Translations under genes and position numbers: made by a program
The notes under the pieces: generated by a model
Databases searched by the model: none
The model's input: the letters and a program-made list of their open reading frames with translations, nothing else
Told to the model about the DNA's origin: nothing
From: Legionella quateirensis
GTDB lineage: Bacteria; Pseudomonadota; Gammaproteobacteria; Legionellales; Legionellaceae
DNA: 64,000 bases
Direction of reading: 5' to 3'
Assembly (NCBI RefSeq): GCF_001467955.1
Contig: NZ_LNYR01000031.1
Span: 179,777 to 243,776 of the forward strand
Part shown: positions 17,253-29,233 of the stretch, one piece after another
Position numbering within the stretch: the first letter of the stretch is position 1
Layout of the letters: every line of letters starts with the position of its first letter

Positions 17253-18032
17253 TTAACAGGGATCGCCCATTAATCCCTTGAGTGCTTCACCAATATTTTT
17301 AGAGCGCATGAGGCTTTCCCCGATAAGAAATGTATTAATTCCATGAGACTGCATTAATTTAATGTCGTCACGTGTATTGATTCCGCTTTCTGTAATAATC
17401 ATTTTATCTACGGGTACATACTGTTTTAACTGAATGCTTAATTGCATGTCGGTCTTAAAAGTATGCAAACTGCGGTTGTTTATGCCTATTAGTGGGGTAG
17501 GTAATTTTATGGCTCGTTCCAGTTCTTCTCTAGTATGACTTTCAACCAGTACAGACAGGTTAAGTTCCTGGGCTAGCTGACAAAAGTCGGTTAACTGTAG
17601 GTCATCCAGCATCGCAACAATAAGAAGTATGCAATCAGCGCCCAAAGCCAGACTCTCATGGATTTGATACGGATCGATAATAAAATCCTTTCGTAAAACG
17701 GGTAGATTGCATTGTGATTTTGCTAGCGCTAAATAATCAGGGTGACCTTGAAAAAAATTTTTATCGGTCAGAACAGAAAGACATTTTGCGCCATTTTTTG
17801 CATAAATAGTAGCAATTTCCCCGACATCAAAGTCTTCTCTAATGAGTCCTTTACTTGGAGAAGCCTTCTTAATTTCTGCAATGATTGCAGGGGACTGGCC
17901 GTGAAGTGCTGCCACAAAATCTCTTCTCTCAATAGAGTGTTCTTTGGAAAGGGAACTCAGGGGCTTATTTTTTTTTGAGTGTGCAACTTCTTCCAGCTTA
18001 TGTTGAGCAATGCGTTGTAAAATACTATTCAT
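17253..18032 (-). CDS. trpC: Indole-3-glycerol phosphate synthase
   Basis: A 259-residue TIM-barrel enzyme closing the indole ring in tryptophan synthesis. It shows [59 protein letters not shown] and ITESGI, all TrpC landmarks with catalytic Lys and Glu residues. It is monofunctional, with no TrpF domain. It overlaps trpD by 8 bp in a trpG-trpD-trpC unit. trpE, trpF and trpBA are not in the window. Confidence 0.97.
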   Translation of the reverse strand: MNSILQRIAQHKLEEVAHSKKNKPLSSLSKEHSIERRDFVAALHGQSPAIIAEIKKASPSKGLIREDFDVGEIATIYAKNGAKCLSVLTDKNFFQGHPDYLALAKSQCNLPVLRKDFIIDPYQIHESLALGADCILLIVAMLDDLQLTDFCQLAQELNLSVLVESHTREELERAIKLPTPLIGINNRSLHTFKTDMQLSIQLKQYVPVDKMIITESGINTRDDIKLMQSHGINTFLIGESLMRSKNIGEALKGLMGDPC

Positions 18033-19059
18033 GGTGTGATTCTTTATTTAAATTTTGAGTTAGGGTACGAAGATTGGTGAAACATTGAGCCGCTTTACCA
18101 CTGTCTATTGACGTTTTAGCCTGTTCAAGAGCAAGGTCAAATGATAAATCATCTTTGGCACAATAAATTGCTGCTGCAGAATTAAGCAGAACCATGTCAC
18201 GCGCTGGCCCCGATACCCCGGAAAATACGGATGTAATCAATTCAAGACTTTGCTGGGGTGAATCTACAATAATTGCATCCAGCGATCTGTGTTTTATACC
18301 ATAATGCTCAGGATTGATTAACCATTCTTTATAAGCGCCATTACGGTACTCGATAACATCAGTAGGTGAAGCAATACTGATTTCATCCAGTCCATCATGC
18401 GAGCTGATCACCAGTGATCGTTTACAGCCTAAATTAGCCAGTACAGTAGATACAGGTTTTAACCAGGTACCAGGGTAAACTCCAACAACCTGTTTTTTAA
18501 CTTGCGCCGGATTGACCAATGGACCCAGTAAATTAAACAGAGTTCTAATTCCTAATTGTTGACGCGCTGATCGTGCATGCTGCATGGCCGGGTGATAATG
18601 GGGGGCAAACAGAAAAGCCAAACCACATTGTTTGATGCAAGTATGCATCTGGTCGTCAGTAAGATTCAGAATAAATCCCGCCTGTTCCAATAAATCGGCA
18701 CTACCACTACGGCTTGATACGGAGCGATTCCCGTGTTTAGCAACTTGAATTCCTGCTCCAGCTACTACAAAACTGCATGCAGTGGATACGTTAAACGTAT
18801 TTTTACCGTCACCACCAGTGCCAACGATATCAATCAGATCCGCTCCCAGTTCAATAGGATGAGCTAATTTCCGCATTACCTCTGCGGCGGCGGTCAGTTC
18901 ATTGGCTGTTTCACCCTTCATTCTCATGAGCGCCAAAAAGGTAGCGATTTGCGAATCATTCAATTGACCCGTCATACAGTCATTAATTACTTCATACATT
19001 TGAGAAGGACTCAGATCCTTCTTCGCGATTAGTTGTTCAAATAGCTGATTGGGTTTCAT
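18025..19059 (-). CDS. trpD: Anthranilate phosphoribosyltransferase
   Basis: A 344-residue enzyme joining anthranilate and PRPP. It carries [18 protein letters not shown] (pyrophosphate and Mg binding), [18 protein letters not shown] and [12 protein letters not shown], all standard. It is not fused to TrpG. The start overlaps the end of trpG by 23 bp and the stop overlaps trpC by 8 bp, so translation of the three is tightly coupled. Confidence 0.97.
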   Translation of the reverse strand: MKPNQLFEQLIAKKDLSPSQMYEVINDCMTGQLNDSQIATFLALMRMKGETANELTAAAEVMRKLAHPIELGADLIDIVGTGGDGKNTFNVSTACSFVVAGAGIQVAKHGNRSVSSRSGSADLLEQAGFILNLTDDQMHTCIKQCGLAFLFAPHYHPAMQHARSARQQLGIRTLFNLLGPLVNPAQVKKQVVGVYPGTWLKPVSTVLANLGCKRSLVISSHDGLDEISIASPTDVIEYRNGAYKEWLINPEHYGIKHRSLDAIIVDSPQQSLELITSVFSGVSGPARDMVLLNSAAAIYCAKDDLSFDLALEQAKTSIDSGKAAQCFTNLRTLTQNLNKESHHE

Positions 19060-19615
19060 AACTTAAAAAATTCTCTAATAATTGCAAACCGTATTGGCTT
19101 AAAATTGCTTCCGGATGAAATTGTAGACCAAAAAGAGGATATTGACGATGTGAAATTGCCATAATTGTATTATCCGTCCAGGCATCTATAGAAAAACAGT
19201 CTGGTAAACTGGATTCTTCGACTGCCAGAGAGTGGTATCTTGTGGCTTTGAAGTTATTGGGAATGTTCTTGAAGAGTCCTTGGTTGTTATGGTGGATTTC
19301 TGAGGTTTTGCCATGCATGATTTCAGGAGCAGGGATAATCGTTCCCCCAAAAGCCTGAGCCAGGCACTGATGGCCAAGACAAACACCTAATATGGGAATT
19401 TCTTGATGTAATGCTTTGATTGCTTCTAATGAAATACCTGCCTCATCTGGCGATTTTGGGCCGGGTGAGATGACAAGAAATTCAGGCGCAAGCTCTCTTA
19501 AATCGCTTATAGTAATTTGATCATGAGGATGAACCGTAACTTCCTGGTTCAAACATTGAAAATATTGTACCAGGTTATAAGTAAATGAGTCGTAGTTATC
19601 AATCAGTAATAGCAT
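19037..19615 (-). CDS. trpG: Anthranilate synthase glutamine amidotransferase subunit
   Basis: About 192 residues of class I glutamine amidotransferase. Catalytic Cys is in PILGVCLGHQCL, and His and Glu are in GLQFHPEAIL near the C-terminus. It supplies ammonia to TrpE; a PabA role is also possible because such subunits are often shared. I chose the ATG at 19615 (MLLLIDNYDSFTYNL), preceded by TAGGATCCGA, which includes AGGA; six more residues are possible upstream. It starts just after lptB stops, so the trp genes appear to be appended to the lpt transcript. Confidence 0.95.
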   Translation of the reverse strand: MLLLIDNYDSFTYNLVQYFQCLNQEVTVHPHDQITISDLRELAPEFLVISPGPKSPDEAGISLEAIKALHQEIPILGVCLGHQCLAQAFGGTIIPAPEIMHGKTSEIHHNNQGLFKNIPNNFKATRYHSLAVEESSLPDCFSIDAWTDNTIMAISHRQYPLFGLQFHPEAILSQYGLQLLENFLSYETQSAI

Positions 19616-19622
19616 TCGGATC

Positions 19623-20348
19623 CTATAAAGCAAAATCCTCGCCGAGGTATACAGCCCTTACTTGTTTATTCGCTAGAATGACTTCCGGAGCGCCTTCACA
19701 TAAAATTTTGCCCTGGCTTACAATATAGGCTCGTTCACAAATATCCAGTGTTTCCCGGACATTATGATCAGTAATTAATACGCCAATACCATGATCGCAT
19801 AAATGCTGAATAATTTTTTTAATGTCTATGACCGAAATAGGATCAACACCGGCAAAAGGTTCATCAAGTAAAATAAAGGAAGGTTCAATGGCCAAAGCTC
19901 TGGCGATTTCAACTCGTCTTCTTTCTCCGCCAGATAAGGACATCCCTAAACTTTTTTCAATATGGGTAATATGGAATTCCTGAAGAAGCAGATCCAGCTT
20001 TTCTTCGCGAGCCTGATCGTCTAAATCAGTTCTGAGTTGCAATATTGCCATGATGTTTTCGGCAACGGTCAGTTTACGGAATACCGAAGCTTCCTGTGGC
20101 AGATAGCTGATGCCTAATCGAGCTCTTTGGTGCATTGCTGAATGTGTAATGTCTTTACCATTAAGAATTATTTGACCTTCATCACAGGATTGCAGGCCAA
20201 CTATCATATAAAAACAGGTGGTTTTACCTGCTCCATTAGGCCCAAGTAATCCAACACATTCGCCTTTTTTGATATTAATGCTAATGCCATTAACAACAGT
20301 TCTGGATTTAAATGATTTTTTTAACTCTTTGGCTTCTAATAGACTCAT
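19623..20348 (-). CDS. lptB: LPS export ABC transporter ATPase
   Basis: A 241-residue ABC ATPase. Walker A is [14 protein letters not shown], the signature is [15 protein letters not shown], Walker B is [13 protein letters not shown], and the H-loop is [11 protein letters not shown]. LptB powers extraction of LPS from the inner membrane together with LptF and LptG, which are not here. It overlaps lptA by 4 bp, in a kdsD-kdsC-lptC-lptA-lptB unit. In many gammaproteobacteria rpoN follows lptB; here trpG follows. Confidence 0.97.
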   Translation of the reverse strand: MSLLEAKELKKSFKSRTVVNGISINIKKGECVGLLGPNGAGKTTCFYMIVGLQSCDEGQIILNGKDITHSAMHQRARLGISYLPQEASVFRKLTVAENIMAILQLRTDLDDQAREEKLDLLLQEFHITHIEKSLGMSLSGGERRRVEIARALAIEPSFILLDEPFAGVDPISVIDIKKIIQHLCDHGIGVLITDHNVRETLDICERAYIVSQGKILCEGAPEVILANKQVRAVYLGEDFAL

Positions 20349-20857
20349 GTCGGTTTCTTTTCTGGATAGATAATGATTGTTGTTCTGGTTTTCCCGTCGC
20401 TTTCAGATACAACATGCTGCTCCAGGGTATCATAGCTAATTTTAGCCGCAGATAATGAATTGGTTCCTTGTTCTATACGTGCGTTACCAATTAACTCAAT
20501 CAGATGTTTTAATGGATAATATTTTATAGTATCGGCATAGGCATGGAAGGGCGGTTTGTCTGGCCCGGTTTCTGTCCAGTAATGGGCTTGTTTGCCGTTT
20601 TCACCACTGGCTATGGCCAGGGTTAACTGATTTTTGGCATCACCATTAGTTATCGCCTTTGCAGCGTTTAAGTTGGTTGTACCCTGGATGAATTCAACAT
20701 TCCCCGTATAAATTCCTTTATGGTTTTTTTGATTTAAATCAGCAGAGTCAGATACTACATGCATTATCTGTTCTTTGTCCGTGGGCAGGGCATATCCAAC
20801 CATCAGGTTCAGCATCAGAATTAAAAATAAACTGAAGTTAACCTTTGGCTGGCTCAT
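20345..20857 (-). CDS. lptA: LPS transport periplasmic bridge protein
   Basis: About 170 residues with an N-terminal signal peptide ([16 protein letters not shown]) and an OstA-type beta-jellyroll: [24 protein letters not shown], then [32 protein letters not shown]. It carries LPS across the periplasm from LptC to LptD. I chose the ATG at 20857 because GAGGTAGCT precedes it; an upstream in-frame start at 20911 would lie deep in lptC and add 18 residues before the signal peptide. It overlaps lptC by 20 bp and lptB by 4 bp. Confidence 0.93.
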   Translation of the reverse strand: MSQPKVNFSLFLILMLNLMVGYALPTDKEQIMHVVSDSADLNQKNHKGIYTGNVEFIQGTTNLNAAKAITNGDAKNQLTLAIASGENGKQAHYWTETGPDKPPFHAYADTIKYYPLKHLIELIGNARIEQGTNSLSAAKISYDTLEQHVVSESDGKTRTTIIIYPEKKPT

Positions 20858-21410
20858 AGCTACCTCTGGCTTGGTGGAGCAATTCGACGCGTTTTTCATC
20901 AAGGTAAGCATTCATTCCAGTTGACTGAATGATATTTCCTGGTTGTTCAAAAGTTACGAACAAATCTGTAGTTGCTTTTTTTTCTTTAGGATAATAGGTT
21001 ACTTCTTCTGTTTTCAAGGTGCTTTCCTGAGTTTTATCACCAGGATTTTGATGAACAACAACCTGTTCTATAAACTTAATGCGTTTACCACCATCATAGG
21101 ATTTAGCTCGCAGTGAATTAATTTCCCATGCAGGTTGATCTTCCTGATTGATAATAATATGTGGTGTCTTAAGCAGGTGAATGTCATCTTTTGGAATATG
21201 TTCCATTAGCGGAGTGGTTAATAAATTAATAAGTATCCCTTCATTATTAAATTGACTGACCGTGAGTTGAGTGATTGTGGTATCAATAGTAGTCGATAAA
21301 ACATCATTATCCAAACTGATATGTTTCTTGGAGTTGCTCAGATACCAACTTGAGCAGGTCAAAAGTGCCAGTGTTAAAAACAACCACATTACTTGTTTGA
21401 TGGCATTCAT
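20838..21410 (-). CDS. lptC: LPS export system protein LptC
   Basis: A 190-residue protein with a single N-terminal membrane anchor (VMWLFLTLALLTCSSWYL) and a periplasmic beta-jellyroll of the YrbK type (PLMEHIPKDDIHLLKTPHI, LRAKSYDGGKRIKFIEQVVV, EEVTYYPKEKKATTDLFV). It links the inner membrane LptB2FG complex to LptA. Sequence is diverged as usual, but position between kdsC and lptA settles it. It overlaps kdsC by 4 bp and lptA by 20 bp. Confidence 0.93.
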   Translation of the reverse strand: MNAIKQVMWLFLTLALLTCSSWYLSNSKKHISLDNDVLSTTIDTTITQLTVSQFNNEGILINLLTTPLMEHIPKDDIHLLKTPHIIINQEDQPAWEINSLRAKSYDGGKRIKFIEQVVVHQNPGDKTQESTLKTEEVTYYPKEKKATTDLFVTFEQPGNIIQSTGMNAYLDEKRVELLHQARGSYEPAKG

Positions 21411-21934
21411 TGTTTTAGATAACCTTCAAGTGCTAATTCCATTTTATCTTGTGCGTTCAAAATTAAGTCGCACAGTTCCCTTACTGCTCCACGACCACCT
21501 GTTTGTTGGGTTTGCCAATCAGCAAATTCTTTAACCTGGGGTACGGCATTTCCAACTGCTACTCCCAATCCTACTTGCTGAATTAGTGGTAAGTCGGGTA
21601 AATCATCGCCAATATATGCGAATTGTTCATCGTGTAGACCCAGGGTTTTTTTAAGTTGTTGGTAAGCATCGCGTTTGTCAACTTGCCCCTTGAAATAATG
21701 AGTAATTCCTAATTGTTTCATTCTGTGGTCTACAACTGCATTTCGAGCGGTAGTAATCACTGCAACTTCTATGCCAATTGCCATAAGAAGTTTTAAACCC
21801 ATCCCGTCCTGGACATGAAATGATTTTAATTCATTGCCATGATTGTCTATGTGCAGCAGCCCATCGCTAAGGACTCCATCGACATCACAAATAAGGCATT
21901 GAATTTTTTTTGCTTTTTCAAATAATTCGTTCAT
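21407..21934 (-). CDS. kdsC: 3-deoxy-D-manno-octulosonate 8-phosphate phosphatase
   Basis: About 175 residues of HAD family C0 type. The nucleophile Asp and acid Asp are in CLICDVDGVLSDG, and the third motif is YIGDDLPDLPL. It hydrolyses KDO-8-phosphate to KDO for lipid A core. I chose the ATG at 21934 (MNELFEKAKK), with AGAG upstream; a GTG at 21958 would add eight residues and overlap kdsD. It lies between kdsD and lptC. Confidence 0.95.
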   Translation of the reverse strand: MNELFEKAKKIQCLICDVDGVLSDGLLHIDNHGNELKSFHVQDGMGLKLLMAIGIEVAVITTARNAVVDHRMKQLGITHYFKGQVDKRDAYQQLKKTLGLHDEQFAYIGDDLPDLPLIQQVGLGVAVGNAVPQVKEFADWQTQQTGGRGAVRELCDLILNAQDKMELALEGYLKQ

Positions 21935-21947
21935 TTTATTCTCTAAA

Positions 21948-22916
21948 TTAAAAAACACCGGCTCTTAATAAATCATGTAAATGGAGCACAGCATGAGGTC
22001 TGTTCATATCATCCACTACTACTAATGAAGTGATACTGAATTTTTGCATAATCGCCAAAGCTTCAGCTGCCAGCATTCCCATATGGATGGTTCTGCAGTT
22101 GCGGGTCATTACTTCTTTAAGCTGAGTAGTATTAATATCGTATTGACGGGTTAAGGTTCTTCGAACATCACCATCAGTATAAACACCGACCAGATACCCT
22201 TGATTGTCTACAACGCAGGTCATGCCCAGCTTTTTGTCGGTTACTTCAATCAAGGCTTCACTAATAGTTGCCTTCTCATTTGTCAGAGGGAGCTGATCAC
22301 CTTTATGACATAAATCATCAATTCGGAGTAACAGTTTTTTACCCAATGCACCACCTGGATGCGACAAGGCAAAGTCTTCGGCACTAAACCCGCGTGCCTG
22401 AAGAAGGGCTATGGCTAATGCATCTCCCATAACCAGGGAAACGGTAGTACTTGTTGTCGGAGCAAGACCCAATGGACATGCTTCTTGTTTGATGCTGACA
22501 TCCAGATTGACATCAGCTGATTTAGCCAAGGTAGAATCAACATTGCCGGTTAGAGTTATCAACGGTACTTCAAGACGTTTTAATAAGGGCAGGATGGTTA
22601 CAATTTCTACGGTATTACCGGAATGAGAAATTGCTACAACGGTATCCTGACGAGTGATCATGCCCAGATCACCATGACTTGCTTCTCCGGGATGCATAAA
22701 AAAAGCGGGGCTGCCGGTACTGGAGAAAGTAGCGGCCAATTTATTGGCTATATGCCCGGATTTGCCCATCCCGGTTACTACGATACGCCCTTTACAGGCA
22801 AGTAATAACTCACAGGCTTTTTCAAATCGAGCATCAATTCGCTGAGTTAATTCGAAGACAGCTTGTGCTTCAGTTTCAATAACTGCTAGTCCAAGTGTAC
22901 AAAAATTCATAGGCAA
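21948..22916 (-). CDS. kdsD: D-arabinose 5-phosphate isomerase
   Basis: A 322-residue protein with an N-terminal SIS domain (GRIVVTGMGKSGHIANKLAATFSS split over residues 44-67, then FFMHPGEASHGDLGMI, AISHSGNTVEI) and two C-terminal CBS domains (about 200-320). It converts ribulose 5-phosphate to arabinose 5-phosphate, the first step to KDO. It is the first gene of the minus-strand kds-lpt-trp unit, and divergent from mlaF. Confidence 0.96.
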   Translation of the reverse strand: MPMNFCTLGLAVIETEAQAVFELTQRIDARFEKACELLLACKGRIVVTGMGKSGHIANKLAATFSSTGSPAFFMHPGEASHGDLGMITRQDTVVAISHSGNTVEIVTILPLLKRLEVPLITLTGNVDSTLAKSADVNLDVSIKQEACPLGLAPTTSTTVSLVMGDALAIALLQARGFSAEDFALSHPGGALGKKLLLRIDDLCHKGDQLPLTNEKATISEALIEVTDKKLGMTCVVDNQGYLVGVYTDGDVRRTLTRQYDINTTQLKEVMTRNCRTIHMGMLAAEALAIMQKFSITSLVVVDDMNRPHAVLHLHDLLRAGVF

Positions 22917-23085
22917 TTTGTATTTTTTTTTGTGTATTTTTCATTCTAACACAATGCTTTTGAATGATGTATCCCTATTTTTTTTTATAAATGAACTTTT
23001 TTTTAATTCAAACGCAATTAAAAACCACATTTTTTTTATAACCAGTATATACTTCTAAATTCATACTAAAATTGGAAATGAGAGC
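22917..23085. promoter_or_regulatory. Divergent intergenic region kdsD/mlaF
   Basis: A 169-bp, very T/A-rich spacer between divergently transcribed kdsD and mlaF that must hold both promoters. Runs such as TTTTTTTTGTG and ATTTTTTTT make -10/-35 assignment unreliable. A GAGAGC stretch lies just before the mlaF ATG as a weak Shine-Dalgarno. Confidence 0.5.
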
Positions 23086-23883
23086 ATGCCTGAAAATTGG
23101 GTTGAAATAAAAAATCTGACCTTTACACGGGATAACCGCTACATTTTTGATGGCATTGATATGGTAGTGAAACAGGGGAAAATCACTGCTATTATGGGGC
23201 CTAGCGGTTCAGGGAAAACCACATTACTAAGGTTGATAGGTGCCCAATTGACACCTGATAATGGTGACGTGTACGTCCACGGACAAAACATACATCAGCT
23301 TTCCCGCAAAGCTTTATATGAAGCGAGGCGTAATATGGGGCTGCTGTTTCAAAGCAGCGCGCTGTTTACTCATCTCTCCGTATTTGACAATGTGGCATTC
23401 CCATTGAGAGAACATACCCAATTAAATTCTTCCATGTTGCGTGATATAGTATTAATGAAGCTTGAAGCTGTAGGTTTACGTGGCGCAGCGGAACTGATGC
23501 CAGCCCAGTTATCTGGTGGAATGGCAAGGCGAGTGGCATTGGCGAGAACCATAGCGCTTGACCCTGAGCTTATGATGTATGATGAACCATTTACGGGACA
23601 GGATCCAATTTCAATGGGGGTTTTAGTGCGTTTAATAAAACGGCTGAATCAGTTGTTACATACCACAACCATTATTGTGTCTCATGATGTTGAAGAAACC
23701 TGTTCGATCGCAGATTATATTTATTTGATTTCAGGTGGAAAAATTATTGGCCAGGGAACTCCTGCTGAATTAATTCAATCCGCTGAACCACAGGTAAAAC
23801 AGTTTATGCACGGTGAAGCAGATGGAGTAGTGCCTTTTCATTACCCGGCCAGACCTTATACAGAGGAGTTATTAGATGCTTGA
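23086..23883 (+). CDS. mlaF: Phospholipid transport ABC ATPase
   Basis: A 265-residue ABC ATPase. Walker A is [13 protein letters not shown], the signature is [14 protein letters not shown], Walker B is [13 protein letters not shown] and the H-loop is IVSHDVEET. It drives the MlaFEDB inner membrane complex that moves phospholipids between MlaC and the inner membrane, keeping the outer leaflet of the outer membrane free of phospholipid. It overlaps mlaE by 8 bp. The mla operon is divergent from kds/lpt genes as in other gammaproteobacteria. Confidence 0.96.
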   Translation: MPENWVEIKNLTFTRDNRYIFDGIDMVVKQGKITAIMGPSGSGKTTLLRLIGAQLTPDNGDVYVHGQNIHQLSRKALYEARRNMGLLFQSSALFTHLSVFDNVAFPLREHTQLNSSMLRDIVLMKLEAVGLRGAAELMPAQLSGGMARRVALARTIALDPELMMYDEPFTGQDPISMGVLVRLIKRLNQLLHTTTIIVSHDVEETCSIADYIYLISGGKIIGQGTPAELIQSAEPQVKQFMHGEADGVVPFHYPARPYTEELLDA

Positions 23884-24658
23884 TACTATCGCGCGTCTTG
23901 GTAATCGGGGTATACAGGTATTACAAAATATCGGTAATTCAGGTTTATTCTTATTTACCATGTTGTTCAGAAGGCCTAATATACCTAAGTTATGGCCTTT
24001 GTTGCGCCATCAACTGTATTTCGTTGGTGTATTGTCCTGTTTGATTATCATTGTATCGGCTTTATTTATTGGCATGGTTGTTGGATTGCAAGGTTATAAT
24101 ACATTGCAAAAATTTGGCGCAGCAAGTCAGCTGGGACAATTACTGGCCTTAAGTATTGCAAGAGAGTTAGGACCGGTTATCAGTGCCTTGTTGTTTGCCG
24201 GAAGGGCGGGATCAGCACTGACTGCTGAAATTGGCCTGATGAAAGCAACAGAGCAATTATCCAGTATGGATATGATGGGTGTTGATCCATTAGGCAGAGT
24301 GATTTATCCGCGTTTTATGGCTGGGTTTATTGCTTTACCTGTCCTTGCATTGATTTTTTCTGCTGTAGCTATTTATGGCGGGTATTTTATTGGGGTACAT
24401 TGGTTAGGTGTTGATGACGGCAGTTTCTGGTCTAATATGCAGGCGGCTGTTAATTTTCGTATTGATATATTTAGTGGCATTATTAAAAGTTTTGTTTTTG
24501 CTTTTGTTGTGACCTGGATAGCGGTATTCCAGGGGTTTGAGTGTGTGCCAACAGCGGAGGGCATTAGTCAGGCGACGACTAAGACAGTAGTATATTCATC
24601 GCTTGCTGTTTTAGGGCTCGATTTTTTGTTGACTGCAATGATGATTGGAGATTGGTAA
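23876..24658 (+). CDS. mlaE: Phospholipid transport permease
   Basis: A 260-residue permease (MlaE/DUF140 family) with about five hydrophobic segments. Conserved pieces are [43 protein letters not shown] (split as usual across the membrane helix) and the C-terminal [17 protein letters not shown]. It forms the membrane dimer of the Mla complex. It ends directly against mlaD (stop at 24658, start at 24659). Confidence 0.95.
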   Translation: MLDTIARLGNRGIQVLQNIGNSGLFLFTMLFRRPNIPKLWPLLRHQLYFVGVLSCLIIIVSALFIGMVVGLQGYNTLQKFGAASQLGQLLALSIARELGPVISALLFAGRAGSALTAEIGLMKATEQLSSMDMMGVDPLGRVIYPRFMAGFIALPVLALIFSAVAIYGGYFIGVHWLGVDDGSFWSNMQAAVNFRIDIFSGIIKSFVFAFVVTWIAVFQGFECVPTAEGISQATTKTVVYSSLAVLGLDFLLTAMMIGDW

Positions 24659-25135
24659 ATGAAAAAGCAACGTTATGTAGACATAAGTGTAGGAATATTT
24701 ATGTTGCTTGGCCTATTGGCATTATTGGTAATGGCAATGAAAGTCAGCAGTTTTAATGATTTCATCTCTCGTAAAGGCTATCAGGTAACTGCGGATTTTA
24801 CTGATATTGGTGGTTTAAAGGTAAGAGCTCCTGTTACTGTTGCTGGTGTTCGAATTGGTGAAGTGAGTCGAATTGAGTTACAACCAGGTGAACTCAACGC
24901 CAGGGTTACAATGACTTTAAGAAGTGATAAAAAGATACCCTACGAAGATTCCTCTGCACGAATTTTGACCGAAGGCTTGCTTGGTTCCAATTATATTAGT
25001 ATTGTTCCCGGTTTTGAAGATGAGGAAAGTAATAATCATCCTTATTTGCGGGAAGGGGATGTGATTGCTAAAACTCAGGAAGCGATCATTCTTGAGAATC
25101 TTATAGGCCAATTATTATTTAATATTAAGAAATAG
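24659..25135 (+). CDS. mlaD: MCE-domain phospholipid-binding subunit
   Basis: A 158-residue protein with one N-terminal membrane helix (about 8-26) and one MCE domain: VTADFTDIGGLKVRAPVTVAG, then ILTEGLLGSNYISIVPG. It forms the periplasmic hexameric ring on MlaFE and accepts lipid from MlaC. Size is normal for a single-MCE MlaD. It lies directly between mlaE and mlaC. Confidence 0.95.
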   Translation: MKKQRYVDISVGIFMLLGLLALLVMAMKVSSFNDFISRKGYQVTADFTDIGGLKVRAPVTVAGVRIGEVSRIELQPGELNARVTMTLRSDKKIPYEDSSARILTEGLLGSNYISIVPGFEDEESNNHPYLREGDVIAKTQEAIILENLIGQLLFNIKK

Positions 25136-25142
25136 GTGAACC

Positions 25143-25751
25143 ATGAGAGTATTGAAAACCATTTTATTAGTTGCTTGTATGTCCTTATCTCAAATGATGG
25201 CGGCACAGACATCTCCTGTACCTATGCTTGAACGCGCTGCTAATGATATTATTTCTACTCTCAAGGAAAACAAGTCTAGTCTGAAGAGTAATCCTTCCAT
25301 TATTTACAAAGCAGTAGAAACCTATTTGTTACCTAATGTAGATGTAGCAGGTATGTCCCGATCAGTTTTAGGCCGTCAAGCATGGAATAAGGCATCTCCA
25401 GCTGAACGGACTGAGTTTTCTCAAGCTTTTACCCGATTGGTTATAAGAACTTACTCCAGCCCACTGGCTCAATATTCTGATGAAACCATCCAGTTTTTAC
25501 CCTTACGTGGTTCTTTGAACAGTCGGTTTATCCGGGTTAATAGTGTAATTGTTCGTTCAAAAGGACAAAATATTCCCTTAAGTTACAGTTTGGTTGCAAA
25601 AAATGGACAATGGAAAATCTATGATATAAGTGTTGAAGGGGTTAGTTTATTACAGAGTTTCCGATCTCAGTTCGCCCAGGCACTGCAACATTCCAGCATT
25701 AATGAAGTGATTAAGGAAATGCAGAAAAAACAAGTTAAAAAGGCTTCATAA
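25143..25751 (+). CDS. mlaC: Periplasmic phospholipid-binding protein
   Basis: A 202-residue protein with a signal peptide (MRVLKTILLVACMSLSQMMAA) and an MlaC/Ttg2D domain. Recognisable pieces are LPNVDVAGMSRSVLGRQAW, PAERTEFSQAFTRLVIRTY and WKIYDISVEGVSLLQSFRSQF. It shuttles phospholipid between the outer membrane MlaA complex and MlaD. MlaA is not in this window. It begins 7 bp after mlaD with a GGTGAACC upstream. Confidence 0.95.
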   Translation: MRVLKTILLVACMSLSQMMAAQTSPVPMLERAANDIISTLKENKSSLKSNPSIIYKAVETYLLPNVDVAGMSRSVLGRQAWNKASPAERTEFSQAFTRLVIRTYSSPLAQYSDETIQFLPLRGSLNSRFIRVNSVIVRSKGQNIPLSYSLVAKNGQWKIYDISVEGVSLLQSFRSQFAQALQHSSINEVIKEMQKKQVKKAS

Positions 25752-25753
25752 TT

Positions 25754-26035
25754 GTGGATAAAATTAATTTTAAACCCGGTTCTGAACTTACTTTTAAATC
25801 AGTGGTGTCTGTACGCGCAAAGCTGTTTAAAGCGTTAATGGATGATACCAGTAATACCTTTTGTCTTGATTTAAGCGATGTGACGCATTGTGATAGCGCG
25901 GGCTTGGCATTGCTGATTGAAGCAAGAAAACTGTGTAAACACAGTAACAAGATATTTGAAGTGATAGGGATATCTCCAGAAACTCAGTCTTTAGCCGAAT
26001 TTTGTGGAGTAAAGAGTATTTTAGAAACAGCATGA
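25754..26035 (+). CDS. mlaB: STAS-domain subunit of the Mla complex
   Basis: A 93-residue cytoplasmic STAS protein. The core LDLSDVTHCDSAGLALLIEA contains the conserved Ser-Ala-Gly at the anti-sigma-antagonist position. MlaB binds MlaF and stabilises the ATPase dimer. It starts with GTG only 2 bp after mlaC and is the last gene before an intrinsic terminator. Confidence 0.93.
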   Translation: MDKINFKPGSELTFKSVVSVRAKLFKALMDDTSNTFCLDLSDVTHCDSAGLALLIEARKLCKHSNKIFEVIGISPETQSLAEFCGVKSILETA

Positions 26036-26082
26036 ATAGAATAACCTGAATTAGGTCAATACTCATCATCCCTAAGACCCTG

Positions 26083-26112
26083 GCCTGCCTTTCGCGCAGG
26101 CTCGTTTTTTTA
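26083..26112 (+). terminator. Intrinsic terminator of the mla operon
   Basis: GCCTGC and GCAGGC pair around a CTTTCGC loop and are followed by TCGTTTTTTT. It lies 48 bp after the mlaB stop and separates mlaFEDCB from ibaG-murA. Confidence 0.85.
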
Positions 26113-26213
26113 ATATAAAACCTCCTTTGGTATGACTGTATAATCCTCATTTATTTTTTTTTTTACAACTAGGGTAAAAAAATTGTATTTATTTCAATTA
26201 GTGAGCTAACTTT

Positions 26214-28475
<2,262 letters not shown>

Positions 28476-28639
28476 TCATATAATTAATTGAAAATTTCAC
28501 ATTAGACCATCAAATTGGAATTTATTAAAACAGATATACAGGTTTCACTATATTTTTATTCTGTCCTGTAGCAATCTCTCTTGTGCCTGCCCGGTATAGT
28601 GGGCTAACATGTGACAATAGTTGCTAAAGGATTGTTATA

Positions 28640-29233
28640 ATGATCAATTTTAGAAGATTCCTGGTCTTTATATTTGTGCTTTGTTTTTTTTCGCTGCAAA
28701 TAAATGCGAAGGGATTACAAAATAAAGCATTTAGAACGATCTGGCATCCAACTTACCTTGGAGAGCGTCTGGATTATTGCAGTTTTGATGGTAAAGAGTG
28801 TGGTAAGGAAGTTGCTAATCGTTATTGTCAAATGTTGGGCTATGATTATTCCAGTCAAAATGTGATTGCTTATAATGTTGGATTAACGAATTATTTAGCC
28901 AGCAGAGCACAATGCAAAGGTTGGCGTTGCAATGGGTTTATGACCATTAGTTGTACCATAGGATTGTCACATAATCCGCCTAAACCCTATCATTATCGTG
29001 AGAAACAATTTGCTTATCCTCGATACAATGATTATCGAGTGGATTGGTGTTATGACAAAAATAAGGGATGTGGAGCAAGAGCTGCTAATTCGTTTTGCAG
29101 TCGAATGGGTTTTCTCCAGGCAAAACGATTTGTGAAGGAAGCTCAAATCAGTGCAACTAAATCAATTGGAAGCCAGGAGTTGTGCTTTGGTAACCAATGT
29201 AATGCTTTTAAATCCATACTGTGCTATCGATAA
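28640..29233 (+). CDS. Secreted Cys-rich protein with duplicated domain
   Basis: A 197-residue protein with a signal peptide (FLVFIFVLCFFSLQINA, cleavage near 23). Two related halves follow. The first reads RLDYCSFDGKECGKEVANRYC then QMLGYD and ends CKGWRCNGFMTISC. The second reads RVDWCYDKNKGCGARAANSFC then SRMGF and ends CFGNQCNAFKSILC. The six-Cys pattern C-x6-CG-x4-AN-x2-(Y/F)C plus C-x4-C-x2-(F)-x3-C suggests three disulfides per half. Function unknown; secretion to periplasm or outside is likely. ATG follows AAAGGATTG. Confidence 0.8.
   Translation: MINFRRFLVFIFVLCFFSLQINAKGLQNKAFRTIWHPTYLGERLDYCSFDGKECGKEVANRYCQMLGYDYSSQNVIAYNVGLTNYLASRAQCKGWRCNGFMTISCTIGLSHNPPKPYHYREKQFAYPRYNDYRVDWCYDKNKGCGARAANSFCSRMGFLQAKRFVKEAQISATKSIGSQELCFGNQCNAFKSILCYR

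Noticed and set aside
22917..23085. Specific -10/-35 boxes between kdsD and mlaF
   Set aside because: The spacer is so AT-rich that many equally good boxes fit.
25827..26150. Minus-strand 107-residue ORF over mlaB
   Set aside because: Antisense shadow of mlaB and the mla terminator, with no ribosome site or domain.
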